A stretch of 52,974 bases of DNA from a virus: positions 1-52,974 of the IMG/VR virus record IMGVR_UViG_3300048837_000214; one strand, given 5' to 3'. The notes under the pieces were generated by a model. The model made no database searches. It saw nothing but the letters and a program-made list of their open reading frames with translations, and was not told where the DNA came from. Below, in pieces: positions 40,174-49,015 of this stretch (the stretch's first letter is position 1; each line of letters starts with the position of its first letter). The position numbers and the translations under genes are program-made.

Positions 40174-40207
40174 TCTAAAAGTCGGGGCGACTCCGAAGAG
40201 CCGCCCC
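40174..40207 (-). terminator. Stem-loop terminator after major capsid gene
   Basis: On the minus strand a 10-base stem with one mismatch, GGGGCGGCTC/GAGTCGCCCC, is closed by the very stable TTCG tetraloop and followed by GACTTTT. It lies 25 bases after the stop of the capsid gene. It is likely a partial terminator or message-stabilising hairpin for the highly expressed capsid segment. Confidence 0.65.
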
Positions 40208-40231
40208 AGGTGTGCGGGAGTCAGGGTTGGG

Positions 40232-41230
40232 TTAGGCCGTCACTTTGACAAGCACCTCAGGGCGCTTGCAGATCGGCAGCGGATTGGACTCGGCCCAGAG
40301 GTCAACACCCTGGCCGAACGGCTTCATTTCCTGCCGCGCGTAGTACGGCAGGCCCACGGTGTTGGCGGTTTCGATGAAGTTGCCGGGAGCAAACACTTCC
40401 TCGAACACGTCGCCAGTCCCTTCGGGGAAAGCGTGGCCTTCGCCAGAAGCGATGGCGAGGCGGGAGGTGCCGTCTTTGTCGGTCCACGTCGCCGGGTATT
40501 CCTCCCAGACGATGTCGCCGTACTTGAAGCCGCTGCGGTAGTCGCTAGCCAGATCCTGGCTGAGGGCCTGGTACTGGGCGAAAGCCACCACCACATTGGG
40601 ATGCGAGGTCAGGGCATCGTAGAACGTGCCGTCCACCAAGCATCGGACGCGCGACATGGACTCGCCCTTGAGGTTGAGCTCCATGTGGCGCTTCACCTCC
40701 AGGCACTTCGCCCGGACGTCGGTTTCGTCATCATCGAGCGCGAAATCGACGGTCTTCTGGACGATGCTGAACTCCGTGTAGAGGTTGTACAGCGTCGAAG
40801 CGTCGGCGTCGAGGATGATGCCCTTGAGCGCGCCCATGCGGAGGTGCTCGCGGGTCTGATCGAGGACGTTCTTCATCTTCTGGAGTTTGGCCGCCATCAG
40901 TGACGCCTGGGTTTCCGTCGCGTTCTCGGACCCGAAGGCCCGGACGTTCTGGTAGTCCTCGGGCAGCAGCACGTCGGCGATGGGCAGGTGCGGGATCACA
41001 AACGAGCGCAGCGACCGCCTGTCGGCCGTCACCTTGTCGGCGGGCGCGCCACGCGGGCGGCTCCGCACGATATTGAGCGTCCCGTTGCGCTGTTCGACGA
41101 GCAGCGTCGTGGTGGTGATTCCGGACGGCTTGAAGATCGAGAGCGTCCGGTTGTACAGGTTCGGCAGCTTGTTGATGGCGGTCGTCATCGCCGCCATATC
41201 GAAGCCGGTTCCGGTGAATGGATTCGTCAT
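40232..41230 (-). CDS. Major capsid protein (gpE-like, HK97 fold)
   Basis: This encodes 332 residues. It starts MTNPFTGTGFDMAAMTTAIN, with NLYNRTLSIFKPSGITTTT, ESMSRVRCLVDGTFYDALTSH and DGTSRLAIASGEGH, as in lambda gpE-type capsids. It follows the decoration gene in lambda order. It assembles the icosahedral shell. The start at 41230 lies four bases after the previous stop, with GGAGGGGG upstream. Confidence 0.88.
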   Translation of the reverse strand: MTNPFTGTGFDMAAMTTAINKLPNLYNRTLSIFKPSGITTTTLLVEQRNGTLNIVRSRPRGAPADKVTADRRSLRSFVIPHLPIADVLLPEDYQNVRAFGSENATETQASLMAAKLQKMKNVLDQTREHLRMGALKGIILDADASTLYNLYTEFSIVQKTVDFALDDDETDVRAKCLEVKRHMELNLKGESMSRVRCLVDGTFYDALTSHPNVVVAFAQYQALSQDLASDYRSGFKYGDIVWEEYPATWTDKDGTSRLAIASGEGHAFPEGTGDVFEEVFAPGNFIETANTVGLPYYARQEMKPFGQGVDLWAESNPLPICKRPEVLVKVTA

Positions 41231-41234
41231 GGTG

Positions 41235-41606
41235 TTACACCCCCTCCACGGCGACGATGCCCAAGGCCAGCAGGTCTGCCAGGCCGTTGGTTTTGTCGGT
41301 CGCGTCATTGTCCGTGTGCCAGGTCAGCCCGCCCTTCGAAACAGTGCAGGGACCGCGCACGATCGCCACGGCAGCCTTCGCCGCCAGGCTCGCATCCACC
41401 GCCTCCAGCAGAATGCCGGCGGCCGGGGTGTCTGTGTCGTCTTCGAAGGCGACATACGAGCCGTCGCCGCCGACGTCTACCGCGATGACGGTCCCGGCGG
41501 TGAGGTCTTCACCGGCCTTGATCGTGATCTCCGCGCGGCAATGGTTTGGGGCGCCGAACTCGCTGATGAGAAAGTCGCCCGGATAGTTCCCTTGCGTGAG
41601 AGCCAT
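41235..41606 (-). CDS. Head decoration protein (gpD-like)
   Basis: This encodes 123 residues. The sequence HCRAEITIKAGEDLTAGTVI and the order protease-D-E match the lambda gpD family, trimeric clamps that bind the expanded capsid and stabilise it. Stop at 41235 is followed closely by the capsid start. Confidence 0.85.
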   Translation of the reverse strand: MALTQGNYPGDFLISEFGAPNHCRAEITIKAGEDLTAGTVIAVDVGGDGSYVAFEDDTDTPAAGILLEAVDASLAAKAAVAIVRGPCTVSKGGLTWHTDNDATDKTNGLADLLALGIVAVEGV

Positions 41607-42011
41607 CTACTTTTTCTCCTTTCCCACGTTGGCGAGCTCGTCGCAAGCCTTGACGATGGGGCTGTTCTGAACATCGGTTTTCGCACCCTTCCAGCCGGGA
41701 TCGGACCCGGTTTCAGGAAGTACGTGCGAATGGATCTGAGCTTCGGCTTCCGCCGCCGCCCGTGCGGACAGCAGTTGCTTCCGCACTTCGTCGAGACTCG
41801 TCCCGGCCTTAATGAACGCCGCCGCCCTGCCAGCCATGCCGGCCAGTGCGCAGTATTCGGCCACGTCCGCCGCGAAGTTCAGCACGGTCGCCCGCGCCTC
41901 TTCCGCCGTGGACGGTTCCGGCTGTTCGACCGGAGGAGCCGCCGTCTCTTCGGGTTGCTGTTCGACGGGCTGCTCTTCGACGACCGCCGTTTCTTCTGTG
42001 GTTTCAGCCAT
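41607..42011 (-). CDS. Nested scaffold protein (Nu3-like internal start)
   Basis: In-frame ATG at 42011 (residue 302 of the protease) is preceded by GGGAGGTTT at ideal spacing, a much stronger site than the protease start has. The product would be 134 residues, beginning MAETTEETAVVEEQ, acidic then helical, as in the lambda C/Nu3 arrangement where the scaffold shares the protease C-terminus. It would form the prohead core and be degraded. Confidence 0.75.
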   Translation of the reverse strand: MAETTEETAVVEEQPVEQQPEETAAPPVEQPEPSTAEEARATVLNFAADVAEYCALAGMAGRAAAFIKAGTSLDEVRKQLLSARAAAEAEAQIHSHVLPETGSDPGWKGAKTDVQNSPIVKACDELANVGKEKK

Positions 42012-42914
42012 TCTGGAAACCTCCCTCTTTTGGTGTTGCCTCGTGGCGGTCCGCGCCGCTCGGCCCAAACTTGCCGCACCCTCGATGGCCCTGCGCATGT
42101 CAGCCAGCGCATCGGCCACCGTCCCGATCTCATCGGCGAACCCGACCTCGGTTGCGTTCTCGCCGAAAAACAGGCGAGCTTCCGTGTCTTTCACGTCGCC
42201 CACCGACATGCCGCGGTACGTCGCCACGGAGTTGACAAACATCTCGTAGCGCCAGTCGATCTCCTTCTGGAACACTTCGCTGGCTTCCTTGGACAGCGGC
42301 TGGTGCGGGTTGCCGTCAACCTTGCGTGCGCCGGCGAAGATGTACGTCGGCTTGAAGCCCTGCCGCTTGTTGAACTCGCTTTGGTCGACGTGCATGGCCC
42401 AGACGCCCACGCTGCCGACGCCACCGCTCGGGATGACGTAGAGACGTTCCGCTGAACTGGCGATCGCGTAGGCCGCGCTGAAGGCATCCCCATCCGCAAC
42501 CGCATAGACGGGCTTGGATCCGCGCTGAGAATAGATTAGGTCGCTCAGTTCGAAGCAGCCGACAGCCTCGCCGCCAGGAGAGTCGACCTGAAGTAGGATG
42601 CCGCGAATCTTGGGGTCTGTGACGGCATCCATGAAGTCGTTTTCGACCTCGCCGTAGGTGGTCGGGCCCCCACTTAGAAAGTCGCCAGAGGCCCGCTTGA
42701 CCAGCGGCCCCACGACGTCGATAACGCCGATGCCGTCGGCGGTGACGTGGTAAGGCTTGCGCGCGCGGCCTTCCTCGCCTGTAACGGGCGCGGCGGCTTC
42801 CATCTCAATGCCGAGGCGCGGCCCCAGGACCGACAGGATGACATCCATCTTGGAGCGCTCGATCAGCAGCGGAGTGCCGAAAAGCCGGGTTGCAAGATGT
42901 GACAGATTACCCAT
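41607..42914 (-). CDS. S49 capsid maturation protease with C-terminal scaffold
   Basis: This encodes 435 residues. The SppA/ClpP-crotonase fold is seen in VDSPGGE (110-116), catalytic Ser146 in DAFSAAYAIAS, and Lys198 in AGARKVDGNP, the Ser-Lys dyad of S49 phage proteases (lambda gpC). Residues 302-435 are an acidic, Glu/Ala/Gln-rich scaffold domain (TEETAVVEEQPVEQQPEE). The protease trims scaffold in the prohead. ATG 42914 overlaps the portal stop by eight bases and has AGGAG ten bases upstream. Confidence 0.88.
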   Translation of the reverse strand: MGNLSHLATRLFGTPLLIERSKMDVILSVLGPRLGIEMEAAAPVTGEEGRARKPYHVTADGIGVIDVVGPLVKRASGDFLSGGPTTYGEVENDFMDAVTDPKIRGILLQVDSPGGEAVGCFELSDLIYSQRGSKPVYAVADGDAFSAAYAIASSAERLYVIPSGGVGSVGVWAMHVDQSEFNKRQGFKPTYIFAGARKVDGNPHQPLSKEASEVFQKEIDWRYEMFVNSVATYRGMSVGDVKDTEARLFFGENATEVGFADEIGTVADALADMRRAIEGAASLGRAARTATRQHQKREVSRMAETTEETAVVEEQPVEQQPEETAAPPVEQPEPSTAEEARATVLNFAADVAEYCALAGMAGRAAAFIKAGTSLDEVRKQLLSARAAAEAEAQIHSHVLPETGSDPGWKGAKTDVQNSPIVKACDELANVGKEKK

Positions 42915-44439
42915 TTTTGTTCGCTCCTGTCGGCTGCTCATTGGCGGCCGCCGCCTGTCCCGCTCCGTTATTCTGCGTCTGGCGCGGGTCCGAATCCGAC
43001 ACGATGCCGAGACGGTCGGCCCGTTCGTTGTCGGCCGCAATCTCGGCATCGACCTGCTCGGGGTCGTAGCCGAGTTCGTGGATCTGGGCAGTCCTGGACG
43101 TAAAGGAGCACCGCACGGCCTCCTTCGCCGCCATGACATCCTTCAGCGGGTCAACCCACGCCCATTTCGGGGTGCGCCATTCAACGCTGTAGAGGTCGTT
43201 CCATTCAGCCGGGGTTCGTGGCTTCGGCAGCACGCCCGCCAGTACGGCGTCCTTGATCCAGCGCCGCCAGATGGGGCGGCAAACCTGGAACGCCATCATG
43301 GAGAACTGCTTCTGCTCACACCGGCGCCGGAACTCGAGCAATTCGCTGCGCTCGCTGGCAAACGTCGAATCCGACGTGTCCCAGTTCAGGCGAGTGTAGG
43401 GGACACCCACGCCGCAAGCGATCATGCGCAGCATAGCCTTCACGAAGTCGGGAAAACTTGACGATGGATCGGGCGGGTTAGACCAGTCGAGCGTGCCGCC
43501 GCCAGCACTGAGGTCAAGGATAGTGGCCGGCTGAACCTCGCCGAACGCCACGCCAGCAGGGGCCGTCTCGCCTGAGTTGCTTTGCGACTTGGACATCAGG
43601 ACGGCGGCGATTTCATCGCTCATCGCCCGGTACCAGCCCACAAACATATTCGAGATCTTCTGTTTCTTCAGGGTCGCGTCGACGTACTGGTCGAGTTCCC
43701 AAAGAGCCACCATCACGGGCGCAAGCCACGGCGTTCCGCGCATCTGGCCCGCGCGCAGCACGTCGAACGAATGAATCACGTTGGCGGCATCCACCCGCAC
43801 GATCTCGCCGGGGTTCAAGCCCTTGCTCATGTGACCCAAACCGGGGTGCTCGCGGTACAGGTGATAGGCCGCACGCTTGCCGAACGGCGTGAACTCAATA
43901 CCGGAGCGAATGACGTTGTTGCCGTTGTTGCCGAACTGCGTCAGCGGCAGGTGCTCGGATTCGATGACTTGCAGTTGAAGTGGTACCGACAAGCCGTCTT
44001 CCTCAAACCGCGGTCGGAACCGAATCAGCGACTCGCCGGCTTCGAAGTTCTCACGCATCACTAGCGCCTGCAGGCCGTAGATGTCGGTCAAGCCATCCGC
44101 ATCAGCTTCGTCGGTCCAGCGCTTCCACGCCTTCTGGACAATGGCGCGAACGTCTTTATTGGGGTGCAGGGACTCCGGCTTGATGCCTGTCCCGATCATG
44201 TTGGCGACCCAGATCTCTTCGGCATTCTTGGCCCAGGAGTTCTTGCGAACCAGGCCACGGCTCTTGCTGCGGAGGCTGTCTCCCTCGCTTGCCATGAGCG
44301 TGTCGATAGCGGAGTCAAGTTCGGTCCAACCGGCGATCTGGTGGCCGCGCGAGGCCGCTTCAAAGCCGGAAGTTGAGCCCATGACGGCGCGACCGAAGGC
44401 TCTGCCCGCCTGCGTGATGTTGCGAAGGTATCTGTTCAT
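42907..44439 (-). CDS. Portal protein (lambda gpB family)
   Basis: This encodes 510 residues. GSTSGFEAASRGHQIAGW near residue 22, LVRKNSWAKNAEEIWVANMI, and MIACGVGVPYTRLNWDTSDS are hallmark stretches of the gpB portal family. Dodecamers form the DNA channel at one vertex and bind the terminase and connector. It is followed by an eight-base overlap into the protease. The length is normal (lambda gpB 533). Confidence 0.92.
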   Translation of the reverse strand: MNRYLRNITQAGRAFGRAVMGSTSGFEAASRGHQIAGWTELDSAIDTLMASEGDSLRSKSRGLVRKNSWAKNAEEIWVANMIGTGIKPESLHPNKDVRAIVQKAWKRWTDEADADGLTDIYGLQALVMRENFEAGESLIRFRPRFEEDGLSVPLQLQVIESEHLPLTQFGNNGNNVIRSGIEFTPFGKRAAYHLYREHPGLGHMSKGLNPGEIVRVDAANVIHSFDVLRAGQMRGTPWLAPVMVALWELDQYVDATLKKQKISNMFVGWYRAMSDEIAAVLMSKSQSNSGETAPAGVAFGEVQPATILDLSAGGGTLDWSNPPDPSSSFPDFVKAMLRMIACGVGVPYTRLNWDTSDSTFASERSELLEFRRRCEQKQFSMMAFQVCRPIWRRWIKDAVLAGVLPKPRTPAEWNDLYSVEWRTPKWAWVDPLKDVMAAKEAVRCSFTSRTAQIHELGYDPEQVDAEIAADNERADRLGIVSDSDPRQTQNNGAGQAAAANEQPTGANKNG

Positions 44440-44496
44440 GGTGGTGCGGCCCGGCGACCAGATCGAAACCTGGCCGCCGAGCCTTTCGTCAGGGGT

Positions 44497-45459
44497 TTAC
44501 TTCAGGGTCGGAACGAGGATGCCAACGGCCGCGCCGGCGCTGTAGACATTGCCGGCATCGGTCGCATTGAGATCGGTGGCCTGGAATGCGCTGTTGGCAT
44601 CCAGAACCACGTCGCCGCCGGCGGTGGCCGAGACGGAAAATGCGTAGGTCAACTCGACGCCGCTGACGTTGCGCGACTGGGAGTTGACGCCGACGCAGTT
44701 CTGGAACACCACGGCGCCGTCAAGCGAACTTGCGGCGGCGCGGAGAAACAGGTGATTGGTCGCGTGGGTCGAGCACAGCCGGAAACGGCAGTCCTTGAAC
44801 AGGATGTTCTTCGCAGTGGCCGCGATGAGCACCTGGCTGTTCGAGGCCGCGCCAAGCGCCGTGCGATCCGAGCCGATGGTGCAGTTGTGGAACTCGCACT
44901 CTTCGGCTCCGGACAACAGGAGCGAGTACGCCCCGGCGACGTCGTTGGTGGCCGCGCCCATGCCGAGGATGTGGCAGTTGTCGAAGCGGTTACGCGCGCC
45001 CGTCACCGACACTGCGCCCAGCGGCGTGGTGCTGGTGACGCCCATGTAGATGGCGAGGTTGGCGAAGTAGCAGCCGTTCGCCGAAACCGTGAAGATCGGA
45101 GTCGCGGCGGCGTAGGCCGAAGCCGGCGCGATGCGCGACCGCGGCGACATGCTGACGCCCGAGTTGACGCCGATCAGGTGGACGCCATCCTTGTTCCAGT
45201 TCAGCGCCGTGGCCTGGTAGTCGGTGGTCTGCGCCGAGGCGTTGGACTCGGCATAGAGCAGCACGACGTCATTCTGGTTGGCGGTGGCCGATGCCAGGGC
45301 CTTGGCGAGAGTCTTGTACGCCCCGCTCGGGCTGCGCCCCGTGTTGGTGTCGGAGCCGCTGTACGGCTTGACGTGGAAGATGTTGCCCTGCGTGAAAGCC
45401 AGCCAGGGCGGAAGGCCCGGCATGACGGGGAAGCCATTGATGCGGACTGCTCTCTTCAT
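44497..45459 (-). CDS. Beta-helix protein inside head gene cluster
   Basis: This encodes 320 residues starting MKRAVRINGFPVMPGLPPWL. The pattern of strands (YFANLAIYMGVTSTTPLGAV, ECEFHNCTIGSDRTALG, KNILFKDCRFRLCS) is a right-handed parallel beta-helix of the pectin-lyase type. It lies between the gpW-like and portal genes, a place where lambda-like phages normally have no gene. No signal peptide. It may be a capsid-surface decoration or a virion-bound enzyme. AGGAG eight bases upstream supports the start. Confidence 0.75.
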   Translation of the reverse strand: MKRAVRINGFPVMPGLPPWLAFTQGNIFHVKPYSGSDTNTGRSPSGAYKTLAKALASATANQNDVVLLYAESNASAQTTDYQATALNWNKDGVHLIGVNSGVSMSPRSRIAPASAYAAATPIFTVSANGCYFANLAIYMGVTSTTPLGAVSVTGARNRFDNCHILGMGAATNDVAGAYSLLLSGAEECEFHNCTIGSDRTALGAASNSQVLIAATAKNILFKDCRFRLCSTHATNHLFLRAAASSLDGAVVFQNCVGVNSQSRNVSGVELTYAFSVSATAGGDVVLDANSAFQATDLNATDAGNVYSAGAAVGILVPTLK

Positions 45460-45523
45460 CGTGTTGCTCCTATTTGATCGATCGTCAAGCCGTTTGCGTC
45501 GGGGTCGCCCGGCGGCCTGCGGC

Positions 45524-45745
45524 TCACAGGCCCTTCGAAGTCGCCATGCGGATCTGTCTGGGCCGCGTACTGGTTGTCGTGACCGAAGAGATCTCGCTGT
45601 CGATCCGCGCCAGCGCCTTCTCCATCTGGTCAACGGCCTGCCAGCGAGTCGTCTTGTCGCCGTCGCTCATCTCGGAACGGGCCAGCGCGATATCAGAGAT
45701 CAGTGAATCGCGCTTCGCTTGAAGTTGTTCCAGCGTCAAAGCCAT
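45524..45745 (-). CDS. gpW-like head-tail connector
   Basis: This encodes 73 residues. MALTLEQLQAKRDSLISDIA gives a helix and KTTRWQAVDQMEKALARI a second helix, matching gpW-type connectors in length and position between large terminase and portal. It joins portal and tail. Its start overlaps the terminase stop by one base. Confidence 0.8.
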   Translation of the reverse strand: MALTLEQLQAKRDSLISDIALARSEMSDGDKTTRWQAVDQMEKALARIDSEISSVTTTSTRPRQIRMATSKGL

Positions 45746-47799
45746 CAGAGCGTCATCCTTCCCATGATTCGAGGCGCGGGAGGCGCTGGGGCCTGTGCGG
45801 GACGGTCGGTCAGTGATTCGGTGAACCGAGGAGCCGATTGCATTGAGCGCCCGAGCCGAAGCTCAATGGACGCCCAGTCGTGCTCCTGAAACCGATCCAT
45901 CCCGCACAAGTACGCGACAGCCAGGCTGTACCCGGCCAAATCGAGAGGTTCGTTGCGCGGCGAGTCCTTCCGCCACTCCACCAAGCCCTTCGCCGTGACG
46001 TGCCGGCTTTCAGCGGTCAGGCCCTGGAAGAAATCGAACGTGTAATCCGGGTAATGGTAGTAGCCAACCGGATACTCGCCGTTATCGACGGGCTTGTCGA
46101 GCCGGAGGGCGTCATAAACGCACTGCTTCGCGTAGGACGAGCCCACCTTCACGATCCGGAGGCCACGGCGCTTGCGGGCCGCGTCGGTGGTGGACACCGT
46201 GTCAATCAGTTTCGTAAAACTGGGGCCACCCTTTAGCGGCACGACGGTCCTGTCCGACAGCACAAACGAGCCGGTCGGACCATGCAGCGGCTGCGGGTAA
46301 CGCCGGCAGAAGTCGTAAACCGGATCGGCGTTGAAGCCAGTGTCCACGCCGACCGCCCGGATCGGCAACGTCCCGCCGCCCTCGACCGGCCACTCCTGCG
46401 CAATCAACTCGGCAAACCGTTCCCACGGCTCGGGCTCCGACGTGCGGCACGGAGTCAACTCGCCCTTCAGGTTGCGGCGCATCGGCTGAATGACTTCGTA
46501 GTAGACACTCCACCGTTGATTCCGGCGCCCAAAGGCCACCAGTTCGAACTCAATGCGGTCGGCCTGAATGTCGGCGGCTCCCACCAGCAGCAGCCCGCCC
46601 TTCGGGACCACGCCAATCTCGTAGGACTCGCGCCGGTCGGACAGCCGCCGCGGGTCCGGCGCATCGCCCTTTTCCTTCCACGCCTCGGCAAATACTGTGT
46701 TCACAATGCCCTTCAGGACGCGGGTATCGCCCTGTGCCAGTTCCCAGTCCTTTACGAGGTCTTCCCATCCGTACCAGCCCATCGGCGAGTAGTAGGCTGG
46801 CAGATGGAAGCTGGCAGACAGGGCCTTGCTCATCTGCCGGAAGATCGGCTCAAGCCCAATCCGCTCGGCCGGCGAGAATCCGTTCTCCATGAGGTCGGGC
46901 CGCCCGGCGCACGCCAGCCATGTCCCCTCGGCCAGCATCCGGGTCTTGTGCCGCTCAGTGATGTGGCCGCCGCACTCACGGCACTCGTAGTAAACCTGGG
47001 CTCGCCGGCTGGCGGCCTCGGTTGCCGGTTCCCCTTCGACACGCTTCGGCCAACGGAACTGAGCAAACACGAACCGCTGGAAGTGGCCGCACAGCGGGCA
47101 GGGCACAAAGTAGTATCGCTGGTCGCCCTTCAAAAACTCCCGATGAATCCGCGACGGCTCAAGCGTCGGCGTCGACACCATGAAGTGCTTGCCATTGGGG
47201 AAGTTGGTCGAGCGCCGGCTCAACAGGAACAGTGGATCGCCCTCACCCTCGGCATCCCCTACGAACCCGTCAACCTCATCCGAGAACTTGTTCGCCGCCG
47301 GGGTCGAGCGCATCTTCTTGGCGCTCGTGGACCACGCAATCTTGATCGTGGCGGCAGTCCCAGCGATTTTCTTGAGGTACGTCGTGTTGCCGGTGCCCTT
47401 GCGCTTGGTGTCCGTGATCTTGCCGGCCAGCGCGGGCGTGTCGTCGACCAACTGGGTCAGCCGCTGGTTCGACCACTCCTTCGCAACACCCTCGCTCGGC
47501 AACGTGACGATGGTCGGCGCCGGGTTCTGGTCGATGATGTAGCCCATCCAGTTCAGACCGATCCTGGTCCCGCCCGTCTGCGATCCTTTTTCGAGGACGA
47601 TATCCTTGGCCGGATGGGACGGCGACAGGCAGTCCATGATGCCGCGGGCGTAAGGCGTTCGGGCGACCCGATAATGGCCGCGCTCAGGGGAATCCCCGCC
47701 GAGCCAGACGTTCTTCTCTGACCAATCCGCCACCGACAGGTCGGGCGGCGGAACCCAGGCTCTGTTCGCGGCCTGGTTGACTGTCTGCCGTGCTGTCAT
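45745..47799 (-). CDS. Terminase large subunit (GpA family)
   Basis: This encodes 684 residues. Walker A region EKGSQTGGT (70-78), Walker B-like FSDEVDG (172-178, DE at 174-175), a zinc-ribbon (CPLCG and CRECGG) in the linker region, and VGVDTGFNADP in the nuclease part identify the lambda gpA-type packaging ATPase/nuclease. It cuts concatemers at cos and drives DNA into the prohead. Start and stop overlap the flanking genes (ATGA with TerS). Confidence 0.93.
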   Translation of the reverse strand: MTARQTVNQAANRAWVPPPDLSVADWSEKNVWLGGDSPERGHYRVARTPYARGIMDCLSPSHPAKDIVLEKGSQTGGTRIGLNWMGYIIDQNPAPTIVTLPSEGVAKEWSNQRLTQLVDDTPALAGKITDTKRKGTGNTTYLKKIAGTAATIKIAWSTSAKKMRSTPAANKFSDEVDGFVGDAEGEGDPLFLLSRRSTNFPNGKHFMVSTPTLEPSRIHREFLKGDQRYYFVPCPLCGHFQRFVFAQFRWPKRVEGEPATEAASRRAQVYYECRECGGHITERHKTRMLAEGTWLACAGRPDLMENGFSPAERIGLEPIFRQMSKALSASFHLPAYYSPMGWYGWEDLVKDWELAQGDTRVLKGIVNTVFAEAWKEKGDAPDPRRLSDRRESYEIGVVPKGGLLLVGAADIQADRIEFELVAFGRRNQRWSVYYEVIQPMRRNLKGELTPCRTSEPEPWERFAELIAQEWPVEGGGTLPIRAVGVDTGFNADPVYDFCRRYPQPLHGPTGSFVLSDRTVVPLKGGPSFTKLIDTVSTTDAARKRRGLRIVKVGSSYAKQCVYDALRLDKPVDNGEYPVGYYHYPDYTFDFFQGLTAESRHVTAKGLVEWRKDSPRNEPLDLAGYSLAVAYLCGMDRFQEHDWASIELRLGRSMQSAPRFTESLTDRPAQAPAPPAPRIMGRMTL

Positions 47800-48425
47800 T
47801 TGGACTTTGCCATTGACCGTTCCGTCATGAACTGCCGAACGTACTTCTCAAGCACCAACCGCGTGGTCCGTTCCTCGGATCCCAGTTCTGCCGCCACCTC
47901 CCGGTGGACGAGCAGTGGCCAGTTCAGCAGCGCCTCGGCATCGGCGCGAAACCGGGCCTCGGTTGCCGACTCCACCTCGGCGCGGTCCACCAGCCGGCGC
48001 TCCTCTTTGTCATTCCGCAGCCGGTCCCGGCGAATCCGCTCCAAAAGGGCTTCCCGCTCCAGATCGGCCTTGCTCTGCTCCCTGCTCGGCTCGACCTGCT
48101 TCGCAATCGCGGCCCGCTTCGGCTTGGCGACTGCCGCCAACTTCCGGGGCTTTGGCTCCACGACAGGCGCGACAGCGACCGGCGCAACGGGCTTCGCCGC
48201 CACTCGATCGCCCCGCCGCGGGACGCCGCCTTGCTTCGCTCCGAGGCTGTGACTCAGTGATGCCCGGCACTCATCCAAGTCGAAAAGCCCGTTGGCTAGG
48301 GGCCGAATCCTGCCGGCCGCCTTGTATTTGACGACCATCGGCGGGCTGACACCCAACTCGGCGGCAAGCTGTTTCCCGTTTAGCATCAATGACTTAGGTT
48401 CCGCCGAAGTGGTTAATCGGCCCAT
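47796..48425 (-). CDS. Terminase small subunit (Nu1-like)
   Basis: This encodes 209 residues. MLNGKQLAAELGVSPPMVVKY is the winged-helix DNA-binding domain of the Nu1 family, then an Ala/Lys/Pro-rich linker, and a C-terminal helical part (EREALLERIRRDRLRNDKEE) that contacts the large subunit. It binds cosB-like sites next to its own gene. The alternative start at 48386 matches the family N-terminus better; neither start has a good ribosome site. GGTTAA repeats flank the start. Confidence 0.82.
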   Translation of the reverse strand: MGRLTTSAEPKSLMLNGKQLAAELGVSPPMVVKYKAAGRIRPLANGLFDLDECRASLSHSLGAKQGGVPRRGDRVAAKPVAPVAVAPVVEPKPRKLAAVAKPKRAAIAKQVEPSREQSKADLEREALLERIRRDRLRNDKEERRLVDRAEVESATEARFRADAEALLNWPLLVHREVAAELGSEERTTRLVLEKYVRQFMTERSMAKSK

Positions 48426-48458
48426 CGGTTAATCTTTCGACGCGCCAAAGTCGGTTAA
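48409..48458. repeat. Three GGTTAA repeats at TerS start, candidate cosB
   Basis: GTGGTTAA (48409-48416), TCGGTTAA (48425-48432) and TCGGTTAA (48451-48458) are in the same orientation, 16 and 26 bases apart. They lie at the start of the Nu1-like gene, as the R sites of lambda cosB do. This is position-based inference. Confidence 0.4.
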
Positions 48459-48784
48459 CTGCCCGCCACCCCTGAAAATTGGCGTATGTGTGCAAGGTAA
48501 CCACCCGCCCGCTAGATCCCGTCGGGAGTACCTTTGCAAATACTTGAATATGTCGATTTGACTCGCCTGGCTCGAGGCCGGCCGCGGTATCCGCCAAGGC
48601 GCCGGTCAGCCTGGCCGCCGGCCGCCGATTGCTACCGGCCGGTGCCTGCCAGCTCCGCGGTACCGTCTGTTTGCCGCGGCCGCCTCATGCTGGGCTCGAG
48701 CACCGCGCCCCTACTCGAGCTCGGCCGTGGTTACCGGCCGCCGAACACCCCCCCCTACCCCCCCCTCACCCAAGGGTCTACTCC

Positions 48785-48810
48785 AAAACAAAAACCCCCT
48801 GTCGGGGGCT
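48785..48810 (-). terminator. Intrinsic terminator of minus-strand early transcripts
   Basis: On the minus strand the stem AGCCCCC/GGGGGTT (one wobble pair, loop GACA) is followed by TTTTTGTTTT. It lies between the last early gene (49937) and the first late gene (48425), so it would stop early-region transcription before the late genes. Confidence 0.7.
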
Positions 48811-48969
48811 ACGGGAAGAGATTTTCGTCAGCCGCGATCTGACGTGCTATCGCAAACAGGATGCCACTCTTTTGTTTCGGTGTCAAGCGCGGGAATTTGG
48901 CCGGCCTCGGAGCTCGCCTGGACTCGGCCTGGCCGCCTCACTTTTTTTTACGTCTGATGTCGATTTTCC

Positions 48970-49015
48970 TTGACTCATGCTTAGCACTATGAGAGTATTG
49001 TGTAGAGGCTACTTA
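48970..49015 (+). promoter_or_regulatory. Possible promoter for plus-strand island
   Basis: TTGACT (48970-48975) is a good -35 hexamer, followed by an AT-rich stretch containing TATGAG and TATTGT as imperfect -10 candidates at poor spacing. It precedes the only plus-strand genes by about 85 bases. Weak support. Confidence 0.35.

Noticed and set aside
40980-42455. Plus-strand open frame opposite capsid and protease genes
   Set aside because: Shadow of GC-rich coding DNA.
46282-47721. Plus-strand open frame opposite the large terminase
   Set aside because: Complement of a terminase with all motifs; no ribosome site, no recognisable protein.
48394-48597. Minus-strand 67-residue frame before the small terminase
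   Set aside because: TTG start, no ribosome site, overlaps the terminase start and the candidate cosB repeats.
48899-48950. Plus-strand terminator with T8 tract
   Set aside because: Stem is imperfect and no plus-strand gene lies upstream to need it.
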